A stretch of 64,000 bases of DNA from Dallia pectoralis (Eukaryota; Chordata; Actinopteri; Esociformes; Umbridae). Below the pieces are notes generated by a model. It was given only the letters and a program-made list of their open reading frames with translations, searched no databases and was not told where the DNA came from. Where the stretch lies: positions 13,324,145 to 13,388,144 of the forward strand of contig CM055743.1 of the NCBI GenBank assembly GCA_029465975.1. The letters run 5' to 3'. This document shows positions 53,491-64,000 of the stretch, one piece after another. Position 1 is the stretch's first letter. Every line of letters starts with the position of its first letter. A program made the position numbers and the translations under genes.

Positions 53491-54240
53491 TACACTGAAG
53501 AGCCAAAACCTTATAGTTAATATGCTGGTGGTCCTCCATGGACCTGCACAAGACCTCTGGAGGTGTCCTGCGTTATCTGGCACAAAGAAATGAGCAGAAG
53601 ATCCTTAAAGTCCTCTAGGTTGTGAGGTGGAGCCACTATGGATTGGACGTGTTGGTCCATGATGTTGCCAAGGGCAACATCTTGAACTCTTCATCGTGTT
53701 TCTCAAACTATTCTTGAACAATATGTGCAGTGTTGTAGGGCGCATTATCCAGTTGAATGAGGCCACTGCCATCAGGGAATATTATTGCTATATATAAGTG
53801 GTGAACCTGGTCAGCAACAATGGTTAAGTAGGTGGGACGTGTCAAATTGACATCAACATGAATGCCTGAACACAGTGTATCCCAGCAGAACATTGTCCAG
53901 AGCTTCACATTCCCTCCCCCTCGTCTTCCCACACTGCATCTTCGGGGAATCACCTCCCCAGGTGAATAGCGCACAGGTACATGGCGGTCCAAGTGATGTG
54001 GAAGTACACAAGACTCTTTGCATCAAGTGAACTTTTTCCACTGATCTAAGGTCCAGTTCTGACGCTCTCGTGTCCATTGTAGGCGCTTTCGACGGTGGAC
54101 AAGGGTCATCGTGGGAAGTCTGACCGGTCTGCGGCTACACAGCCCTGATGCACTGGGTGGCGTGACACATTCACTCTGTAAAGATGTTTGGGACTTGTGC
54201 AAGAGAAGACCTAGTCTTTGTTCTATGAGTTGTACCAAGG
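53491..54240 (-). pseudogene. Tc1-like transposase remnant, same family as the 12-kb copy
   Basis: Read on the minus strand from about 54240, the frames give RRPVRLPTMTLVHRRKRLQW and TRERQNWTLDQWKKFT, then after a frameshift DRHVPVRYSPGEVIPRR and KLWTMFCWDTL, then GIHVDVNLTRPTYLTIVADQ, FPDGSGLIQLDNAPYNTAHI and VQE before a stop. These follow the Tc1 order: the HRRxRLxWxRExxxW block, the GGxVxxWxxF block and the second catalytic Asp of DNAP, retained here. The 3' part degrades around PLATSWTNTS (equivalent of SPDLNPIE, third catalytic residue lost). The element's right-hand terminal repeat is probably at 53492 (ACACTGAAGAGCCAAAAC after TA). Confidence 0.8.
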
Positions 54241-55166
54241 ACAAAAGTATATTGTTTTCCTGGACATTGGGACATTTTCTGGGATATCATCATGTTTTTC
54301 TGAGATTGTTGAGCAATTTCAAGTCAACAGATATGGTCTGAATGAACTGACATTTCCGTGTTGTTTAGAGTCATATTGTAGGAAGATCATTACAAAATCT
54401 TTTTTTGTTGTTAATTAATTCATAAAAATATCAGTTGACTTGACCTCAAGTTGTTCCGCTTACTCTCTAAGCAAGTCGGAGAATTCATTTGCATATTGCT
54501 TTAATGTTTCAGTATTTTTCTCCCTCTCTTCTTTTGAAAGATGAGAAGCTGTCCTTCGGTTTTCTTGTCCTGTCCTTAAGATGTTCCAAGTGGACGGTGT
54601 GCCGGGTGCCTCTCAGCAGGTGTGTTTCCTTGCTCCCTCTCCTCTCTCTGAGGCGTCTCCTTTACCCGTGGGAACCCACTAATCAATCACCAAAACATTA
54701 TACTGACGTATCCTCTACTGAACCTCCACCTGATTGGCTTTAATTCCTTTTAAAGTTATATCTCATTTTTCAAACGTATTGTTCAACTTCAGTACTTGAA
54801 GTTTGTTGAATGAAAGAGTTACGTTTATATTCCCTTTGTGGCGTCGTTCCGGCGGTCAGGGGATATAATTGCATTTTTTTGAATGTTAGGCTGTGCTTCC
54901 TGCACTTTGAGTTTTCCCAATCTGCTGTCGGATACTTTTTTCCGGATTCCTTCACTTCTTGACCGAGATAGAGGAGGATTATCTGGGATTATCAGACAGT
55001 TTTGCCAAAACTCTCCAATGCCACGTTTCCCAGTCTTCTTCTCCTTCTGTTTCACCCCTTAACTCTGAATTATATCTCTGAACCTTCGCTGGACAATATT
55101 AACTTTCCTGTAATTACTCTAAAGCAGCATACTGGTGCCAGGGTTTGCATTGCAAGAAGCCAGTGG
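54241..55166. other. unique sequence, no gene seen
   Basis: No gene is recognised; overlapping frames of 60-84 codons have no domain. Confidence 0.4.
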
Positions 55167-55563
55167 TGTCACGATTGGTGTGGTGGCGTTGCTACACTTC
55201 CATTTCGGTGATCCACTTCCGTGTTTTTGTTCTCACTAGCTGTGATTACTTCCTCTTTCACGTGGTCACAGCTGTTAGTAATCTGTCACTTTATGTGGGA
55301 TATAAGAGGGTCGCGAGCAGTGCACTCGTTGCTTCGCATTGTTACAAGTCACATCGATATTAGTGGTGAGTGTTGGGAGATGTACTGTTGATGTTGAACG
55401 TTTTTGTATAAGACGCTATATGCGCACTTTAATTTCCTGTCACAGTATACTCTTTTCGCCGTTTACGGTTTGTTTTATGTTTTATCATTAATAAAACCTG
55501 TTCTAAAACGGATTACCTGGCTCTGCACCTGGCTTCCTGCACTACACCCTACGGTTCGTGACA
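55167..55563 (+). mobile_element. solo LTR (Gypsy-like), 397 bp
   Basis: It starts TGTCACG and ends CGTGACA, so it has the TG...CA ends and an extended terminal inverted repeat. It is flanked by a perfect 5-bp direct repeat AGTGG (55162-55166 and 55564-55568), the normal target duplication of LTR retroelements. Inside are a TATA-like GGGATATAAGAGGG (about 55299) and a poly(A) signal AATAAAACC (about 55491), giving a plus-strand U3-R-U5 order. No internal gag-pol sequence adjoins, so this is the product of LTR-LTR recombination. The Gypsy assignment rests on the ends and is probable, not proven. Confidence 0.85.
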
Positions 55564-56876
55564 AGTGGTTACATTTTTTGTTACTTAGTTATTTGTTATT
55601 AGTTCATACTATGAAATGCTTATACCAGTCTGGAGTAATTTGCGTTTATTATTAATACAATATGGATTTAATACAATATGGATTTGATATTTTATTATTT
55701 TTATACTCAATACTTACTTAATGCTTACTCTTATTGCAATTTAATTACAATTACCTCAATACAAGAATCACTGTTTCTTACAGTCTGGAGGGGCTAAACC
55801 AATATCTTAAGGCTATCCCAAAATGCTTAAGCTAGTATCGACTTTCCAAAACCCTATTCATATCAGCAGATGTCTCGTAGTGCTTTAACTGATGCCTCTT
55901 CTGGCTGTTCCGGGTGAAGTTTATAAGCGTGCAACATTAAAATATTTAATGAATGCATCTGGGCTGTGTCCAGAGCCTATAAGCCAAATCCAAGTAAGCT
56001 CTTTGACCAGGTGGACAAGGACAATCAGGTGTTGTGAGAACATTGGCAGCCGGTATCATCAGGCACCAACTTCATCCTGAACACAACCAGGAGGACTTTA
56101 GACAGAGACGACTACAAGTCATTTGGGCCTGGTTGTCCTCAGGAGGGTCCAAGGACTCATGTCCTTCTTCGACAAAATTATTAGTGTGAATTAACTCTGA
56201 AGTTCAAAGTAAAGAGACTAAACCAGCTGGGTCTTTAGGCCATCCCAAATTAATCTATAAAAATAAAACTATTATTTAGTACTAATTTGCATATTTAGCC
56301 TCAAGGAAGTTAGCACTTGCGACTTCTATAGTAAAGTTTAAATCTTCTAAACATATCAAATAAGTATTTTTACTTTTCTCCAAAAATGTTGGCCAGGTGA
56401 ACTCGATCAATTATTTTTGACAAACCAAATTTTGTCGACCAGAATTTCAACTGTTTCGATCTCGACTCGGGGACACCTGTCTGACAGACGGTGAGGGACG
56501 AGATCATGTACGGGAATTATTGTGATCTGATTGACGCTGGGCGAAGGAGCAGCTGGGGAATTCCAGTCGTGGAGCAATCTGTCTTCCCAGCCATCAGATC
56601 TGTCTCCTACCGTGTGTGTAGATTCTAGTGGAGGAGGTGTTTTGGGGAAAAAGGATCGTCAATATTGAGGGCACACGTGACATACACTTCACACGCAACA
56701 CGGTACATGCTGTGTGCGGGCGCTCGTGCCTACGCTTCCTGGTATGCACATAATTGATGGTTACCAGGCATTAGCACGCTCAAACACATATCCACGCGTA
56801 CCCACTCTCACACACGCACGCATACTGCCAAAGGCGCTTTCGATAGGCTTGCATGCCTGCGTGAACTTGAGTGTTG
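55564..56876. other. unique AT-rich sequence, no gene seen
   Basis: Nothing recognised apart from a short local duplication AATACAATATGGATTT near 55656-55688. Confidence 0.4.
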
Positions 56877-58881
56877 AGGTGCTCTTGGTCTCATCTCCAT
56901 CATCTCCTCTTCAACCGCTTATCCGGGGTCGGGTCGCGGGGGTAGCAGCTCTAGCAGGGGACCCCAAACTTCCCTTTCCCGGGCAACATTAGCCAGCTCT
57001 GACTGGGGAATCCCGAGGCGTTCCCAGGCCAGTGTGGAGATATAATCTCTCCACCTAGTCCTGGGTCTTCCCCGAGGTCTCCTCCCAGCTGGACGTGCCT
57101 GGAACACCTCTCTAGGGAGGCGCCCAGGTGGCATTCTTACAAGATGCCCGAACCACCTCAACTGGCTCCTTTCTATGCAAAGGAGCAGCGGCTCTACTCC
57201 GAGTTCCTCTCGGATGACTGAGCTTCTCACCCTATCCCTAAGGGAGAGGCCAGCCACCTTTCTGAGAAAACCCATTTCGGACGCTTGTACCCGCGATCTC
57301 GTTCTTTCGGTCATGACCCAGCTTTCATGACCATAGGTGAGGGTAGGAACAAAGATTGACCGGTAGATCGAGAGCTTTGCCTTTCGGCTCAGCTCTCTTT
57401 TCGTCACAACGGTGCGGTGAAGCGAATGCAACACCGCCCCCGCTGCTCCGATCCTCCGACCAAACTCCCGCTCCATTGTTCCCTCACTCGCGAACAGGAC
57501 CCCGAGGTACTTGAACTCCTTCACTTGGAGTAAGGACTCATTCCCTACCCGGAGTAGGCACTCCACCGGTTTCCTGCTGAGAGTCATGGCCTCAGATTTA
57601 GAGGTGCTAACCCTCATCCCAGCCGCTTCACACTCGGCTGCGAACCGATCCAGTGAGTGCTGAAGGTCACAGACCGATGAGGCCATCAGGACCACATCAT
57701 CCGCAAAAAGCAGTGATGTGACCATCAGCCCACCGAACGGGAACCCCTCCCCCCCATGACTACGCCTTGATATCCTGTCCATGAATATTACAAACAGGAT
57801 TGGTGACAAAGCGCTGCCCTGGCGGAGGCCAACCCCCACCGGGAACGAATCCGACTTACTGCCGAGGACACGGACACAGCTCATGCTTTGAGCGTACAGA
57901 GATTGGATGGCCCTGAGAAGAGACCCCCTCACCCCATACTCCCGCAGCACCTCCCACAAAAGATCCCGGGGTACCCGGTCATACGCCTTCTCCAGATCCA
58001 CAAAACACATGTAGACTGGATGGGCATACTCCCAGGCCCCCTCCAGGATCCTTGCGAGAGTAAAGAGCTGGTCCGTGGTTCCCCGGCCAGGACGAAAACC
58101 GCATTGTTCCTCTTCAATCTGAGGTTCGACTATTGGCCGAACCCTCCTTTCCAGCACTTTGGAGTACACTTTACCAGGGAGGCTGAGGAGTGTGATACCT
58201 CTGTAATTGGCACACACTCTCTGGTCCCCCTTTTAAAGAGGGGAACCACCACCCCGGTCTGCCACTCCTCTGGCACTGTCCCAGACTTCCATGCAATGTT
58301 GAAGAGGCGTGTCAACCAAGACAGCCCTTCCCCACCCAAAGCTTTTAGCATTTCTGGACGAATCTCATCAGTCCCTGGGGCTTTGCCACTGTGGAGTTGT
58401 TTGACTACCTCAGCGACTTCCCCCAGGGAAACTGACGATGACCCTCCATCAGCCTCCAGCTCTGCCTCTGTACTAGAGGGCGTGTAGGTCGGATTCAGGA
58501 GCTCCTCAAAATGCTCTTTCCAGCGCCCGATCACATCATCAGTTGAGGTCAACAGTGTCCCATCCTTACTGTACACAGCTTGGATGGTTCCCCGTTTTCC
58601 CCTTCTGAGGTGCCGAACGGTTTTCCAGAAGCATTTTGGTGCCGACCGAAAGTCCTTCTCCATAGCTTCTCCAAACTTCTCCCACACCCGCTGCTTTGCC
58701 TCTGACACGGCAGCGGCTGCAGCCCTTCGGGCCTGTCGGTACCCTGCAACTGCCTCCGGAGTCCCCAGGGCTAGCATATCCCTGAAGGCCTCCTTCTTCA
58801 GTCAGACAGCTTCCCTGACCACCGTGGTCCACCACGGTGTTCTAGGGTTACCACCCCTTGAGGCACCTAGGTGCTCTTGGT
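56877..58881 (-). mobile_element. Rex3: Rex3 non-LTR retrotransposon, 5'-truncated, with 13-bp target duplication
   Basis: The insert occupies 56890-58868 and is bounded by the direct repeat AGGTGCTCTTGGT at 56877-56889 and 58869-58881. The coding strand is minus, so its 3' end is at 56890, where the minus strand shows GATAAGCGGTTGAAGAGGAG followed by a short GATGGAGATGAG tail, as in Rex3. Two sites match the published Rex3 PCR primers as I remember them: GGTGACAAAGCGCTGCCCTG (near 57802-57821, one or two mismatches) and the complement of TGGCAGACCGGGGTGGTGGT (58245-58264, exact). Only the reverse transcriptase and C-terminal region remain; the endonuclease domain is missing, a normal result of incomplete reverse transcription. 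Rex3 belongs to the RTE clade. Confidence 0.93.
56919..58867 (-). pseudogene. Rex3 reverse transcriptase coding remnant
   Basis: Two overlapping frames cover it. The upstream frame (from 58777 or earlier, down to about 58232) has the KRVWEKFGEAMEKDF-like linker (seen QRVWEKFGEAMEKDF) and the GKAPGTDEIRPEM RT finger motif. The downstream frame (58217-56919, 432 codons) has FRPGRGTTDQ at residues 41-50, motif A CFVDLEKAYD with Asp at 74, motif B GLRQGSALSP at 130-139, motif C FADD at 171-174, FKYLG at 235, and the C-terminal ERSQLRWFGHL and GRRPRGRPRTRW blocks. All catalytic aspartates are kept. Only two lesions are visible: a one-base loss in the A-run at 58231-58237 that shifts the frame, and a CpG-type Arg-to-stop change at 58802-58804. 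It is a recent but inactive copy. Confidence 0.92.
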
Positions 58882-59261
58882 TTCCAACTGAAACGTGATT
58901 TACCTGGGGAGCGAAGACAGAACTGTCCTGTATGATCTGTAGGTGTGGAATGCAATGTGTGGAGCACAGGTGTCTGGTGCCAGAGGAGTGGATAGAGCTA
59001 TGTCACCCTGAGTCAGGTCTGTATGTTCCTGGTCGTCTCGTAGATAAGCCCGGCACAGAATCTGCTCAGAGCCCGGGAGGCCATCTGTCTATCAGCCTCT
59101 CTGCCACCCAGTCTGCTAATAGACATATGATGGCACATATCATTTCACTGACACACACATGCACTCGCGTGACCCAGGAACGTGGAAACGGTTCCAAATC
59201 AACGTGTCTGTTAATGTTGTCGCAATCTAATTATTTTGTATAAACGTTTAGCAGTTACTAT
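58882..59261. other. unique sequence, no gene seen
   Basis: A 103-codon plus-strand frame (58932-59243) shows no recognisable domain; nothing else is recognised. Confidence 0.4.
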
Positions 59262-59383
59262 ATCATCATCTGTGGTATCGTCGTCTGTGGTATCATCATC
59301 TGTGGTATTAGCATCCGTGGTATCGTCATCTGTGGTATCGTCATCTGTGGTATCAGCATCTGTGGTATCGTCATCTGTGGTAT
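59262..59383. repeat. 15-bp minisatellite, about 8 copies
   Basis: TCATCTGTGGTATCG repeated about eight times, with variants TCGTC, TAGCATCCG and TCAGC. The unit length keeps a plus-strand frame open, giving a periodic SSVVS-type peptide. Confidence 0.9.
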
Positions 59384-60460
59384 GTGCTCTTCAAACAAGC
59401 CTGACCCATGATAGCTTCACTTTGCAGCTAATGCCAGATACCACAGGGCACCTTCAGATGTTTTGTAGAGTCCATGCTTTGGCGTGTTGTTCCTTTTTTG
59501 CCAGCAAGCGTAGTTCCAACTGCATATTATGCTCGTGTTTTGCTCAAATTAATGTACTGTGGGCGTGGCTTTCACAGCCTGTTGGAAGAATGCACATGCG
59601 GACATAGACCTGAAAATCAGGCTGACGTATTTCTTTCCCTGTAAGCTGCCCTCAAGTAGCGAACACCCATATTAACCGTTACCTATTTTGCTACCGTCAA
59701 TTAGAGAATGTGTTTTTCTAGAAGATAAAATATGTACACTTTTCATTGCCGTTACATTGTACAGTTCGTTAGAAGAAAATGTAACAGTAAATAGAGCAAA
59801 CTCTACAGGGAATAAAACACAACCAGATTAAAATAACAAACAGGTCATGTGAGAGCTAAAAACAATCCCAATTCAGTCCCGCTAAGTCTCTTCACTTAGC
59901 CTTGTGGGGTCTCGACAGAGGGAGGCTTTAGCAGGCCCTGTGTAAATCTATGGGCTCTCCCTACAGCTAATTGAATACCTGTCTTATGTGGCCTGATTAT
60001 GCTAATAGGTCCCCGAAGTGCAGCTTGCGGATGTCCTTGTGATTACGACCGCCACGGATGCTTAGAGAACCGCGTAGGCAGCAGCAGCGGCGCGATTCGC
60101 TGGTTGGTGAGGATTCCCATGAAGAAGAGGGGGAGCTGATAAAGTCCTCATTTGAGCCCCGTAGTGGAGAGACACAGGCTTTTTCTGGGACCGGCAGCCG
60201 CCCAAGGTTACGGAGAAGTATAGTGCCAGAGAGTGGGTTCAAACTGTGACCAAGTAATACAGTGAATTCTCCTGCCTGTCTGGACCTGTGTGAGTTCAAT
60301 TACAAATAGAGACTCAAGAGGTCCTTTGATATAATGTCCTTTCAGACTTGTGCTCATGTTAGATCATGGCCACGATCTCAGACTTTAACATCAAGGGACG
60401 TCAGACCAGAAATACTGTATGCTCACACACACACACACATGTGTTTTCGTGGTCAGGCGT
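59384..60460. other. unique sequence, no gene seen
   Basis: No gene is recognised; a short CA run lies at 60424-60439. Confidence 0.4.
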
Positions 60461-60512
60461 TTTCTAGGGCGCGTTCTAGGGCGTGTTCTAGGGCGTGTTC
60501 TAGGGCGCATGT
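60461..60512. repeat. 12-bp tandem repeat, four copies
   Basis: TTCTAGGGCGTG or TTCTAGGGCGCG starts at 60462, 60474, 60486 and 60498, exactly 12 bp apart. Confidence 0.88.
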
Positions 60513-60681
60513 CGGCTTGACGTGCGTTGCTCGTTCATGAGCACACGCTCTATCTGACATAAATCGATTTTTTCACTGTCTGGTGCAAGCTGGTAGTTTC
60601 AGCTCTTAAGGCTTTACTGTGTCTATCATGTGTTTTGTTTGCGTGCGTGTGTTGTGAGGCTCCAACTGTAGGACCTTTTCT

Positions 60682-62397
<1,716 letters not shown>

Positions 62398-62762
62398 TGC
62401 ATGTGTGTGTGTGTGTGTGTGTGTTTGTGTGTATGTGGCTACTGTCTTCATGCATGTGTGTGTGTTTGTTTGTGTGTGTGTGTGTGTGTGTCTACTGTCT
62501 CCATGCATGTGTGTGTGTTTGTGTGTGTGGCTACTGTCTTCATGCATGTTTGTGTGTGTGGCTGCTGTCTTCATGCATGTGTGTGTCTGTGTGTGTGTGT
62601 GGCTACTGTCTTCATGCATGTTTGTGTGTGTGGCTGCTGTCTTCATGCATGTGTGTGTTTGTGTGTGTGTGGCTACTGTCTTCATGCATGCATCTGTGTG
62701 TGTATGTGTGTGACCACTGTCTCCATGGATGTGTGTGTTTTTGTGTGTGTGGCTACTCTCTT
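62398..62762. repeat. TG-rich complex minisatellite
   Basis: TG runs of variable length alternate with GGCTACTGTCTTCATGCATG, or near-identical GGCTGCTGTCTTCATGCATG, at irregular steps of about 40-60 bp. About eight copies are present, and two or three further copies lie beyond the pure TG/CGTG block at 63258-63390. Confidence 0.9.
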
Positions 62763-63258
<496 letters not shown>

Positions 63259-63390
63259 GCTACTGTTCTCATGCATGTGTGTGTTTTTGTGTGTGTGTGT
63301 GGCTACTGTTCTCATGCATGTGTGTGTTTTTGTGTGTGGCCACTGTCTTTGTGCATGTGTGTGTTTGTGTGTTTGTGTGTGTGCATGTCT
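63259..63390. repeat. right-hand copies of the TG-rich minisatellite
   Basis: GGCTACTGTTCTCATGCATG followed by a GTGTGTTTTTGTGTG run occurs twice (about 63258 and 63300), with a third diverged copy (GGCCACTGTCTTTGTGCATG) at about 63338. They match the units left of the alternating tract. Confidence 0.85.
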
Positions 63391-64000
63391 GAACCTATAA
63401 GTTCCTCATTTATTTATTGAGGATATAACACAACATAACATCAGGACATTGACGACCCTCCAAACACCACAGCCCTCCGCCACGCCTGTTAAAAACGTCA
63501 GACAGACACAAGTGGGATTGGCCGTGGGCATATCGGCCACATGGGATGTATATATTTAGGCCGTTCCTTGTCTAAACTCCTCAGGTCAGCTTGAGGAGTG
63601 GCGGGGGGGGCGTGACGGAATGACGCTATCGTCGATACATCGTTTATTCATCCCGCCCACTGAGCATCAGATCACGCCGGTTCTGTGTCGTCTCCGGAGA
63701 CCGAGCACTACACGATTACATCCCAACACTCGTTTATTTGGACATTTAAGTGGGCTGAAGCATTCTGGGATGAGGTATCCACACAGTAAGCGTCCGAATA
63801 GATGATAAATCTGCGTTACGTGTGGCGGATTTGAACAATGGCGGGGGGAAATTCCCACAGGGATGCCGGGAGAGTGTTAAAGGGAGTATATTGGGTGGAT
63901 TGAATACATTAATAAAAGGGACTGAGACAGAGTTAGAATAAAGGGAAACATTGTGTGAGAGAGGAATAAACGGCGAGTGAGTGTGTGTGAGAAGGAGAGA
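63391..64000. other. unique sequence, no gene seen
   Basis: No gene is recognised; a poly-G run lies at 63604-63610 and the window ends in GA-rich sequence. Confidence 0.4.

Noticed and set aside
56919..58777. A host gene encoding a reverse-transcriptase-like protein
   Set aside because: The interval is bounded by a 13-bp target duplication, ends in a Rex3-type tail and matches Rex3 diagnostic sites, so it is a retrotransposon copy.

Overview
This is eukaryotic nuclear DNA, almost certainly from a teleost fish. The evidence is a Rex3 non-LTR retrotransposon, several Tc1/mariner families, hAT and PIF/Harbinger remnants, tRNA-derived SINEs, a solo LTR, and very long dinucleotide and minisatellite arrays. 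The SINE near 14.5 kb looks like the HpaI-type SINEs of salmon and pike relatives, so a protacanthopterygian fish is a reasonable guess, but only a guess. I found no host protein-coding exon, rRNA or functional tRNA. The window reads as intergenic or intronic sequence made of transposon debris, tandem arrays and unique stretches.

Layout. 0-5 kb: a LINE reverse transcriptase scrap (minus strand, about 1.1 kb), a 48-bp minisatellite and a 1.35-kb purine-rich 18-bp minisatellite. 5.1-7.9 kb: a decayed PIF/Harbinger transposon whose interior is mostly a 30-copy array of a 53-bp unit, followed by a broken HARBI1-like transposase. 10.7 kb: a tRNA-Ala-like SINE head. 12.1-12.8 kb: a Tc1 transposase remnant in which a 31-bp segment has been amplified about 17 times. 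14.5 kb: a second tRNA-derived SINE. 16.06-16.51 kb: a palindromic Tc1/mariner-type MITE. 16.98-20.74 kb: about 125 copies of a 30-bp unit. 22.9-27.1 kb: a decayed hAT element with a BED finger, interrupted by another element with inverted repeats of about 260 bp. 28.6-29.9 kb: CpG-rich unique sequence. 30.8-32.1 kb: a 49-bp array with a ten-monomer (490-bp) higher-order repeat. 35.2-35.9 kb: a 26-bp array that alternates two monomers. 40.3-41.7 kb: remnants of two Tc1 families in opposite orientation. 43.9 kb: (GA)78. 45.4 kb: a G-quadruplex motif. 47.2 kb: a LINE-like 3' tail. 50.0-51.06 kb: an internally deleted Tc1 with both ends. 53.5-54.2 kb: a Tc1 remnant of the same family as the 12-kb copy. 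55.17-55.56 kb: a solo LTR with a perfect 5-bp target duplication. 56.9-58.9 kb: a 5'-truncated Rex3 with a 13-bp target duplication. 60.7 kb: (TG)105. 62.4-63.4 kb: TG/CGTG arrays including a 496-bp alternating pyrimidine-purine tract.

Nothing here works as an operon or pathway. The biological interest is in genome dynamics: minisatellites arising inside transposons, nested insertions, higher-order tandem organisation, and long tracts able to form Z-DNA, H-DNA or G-quadruplexes. The long open frames over the arrays are by-products of repeat units whose length is a multiple of three.
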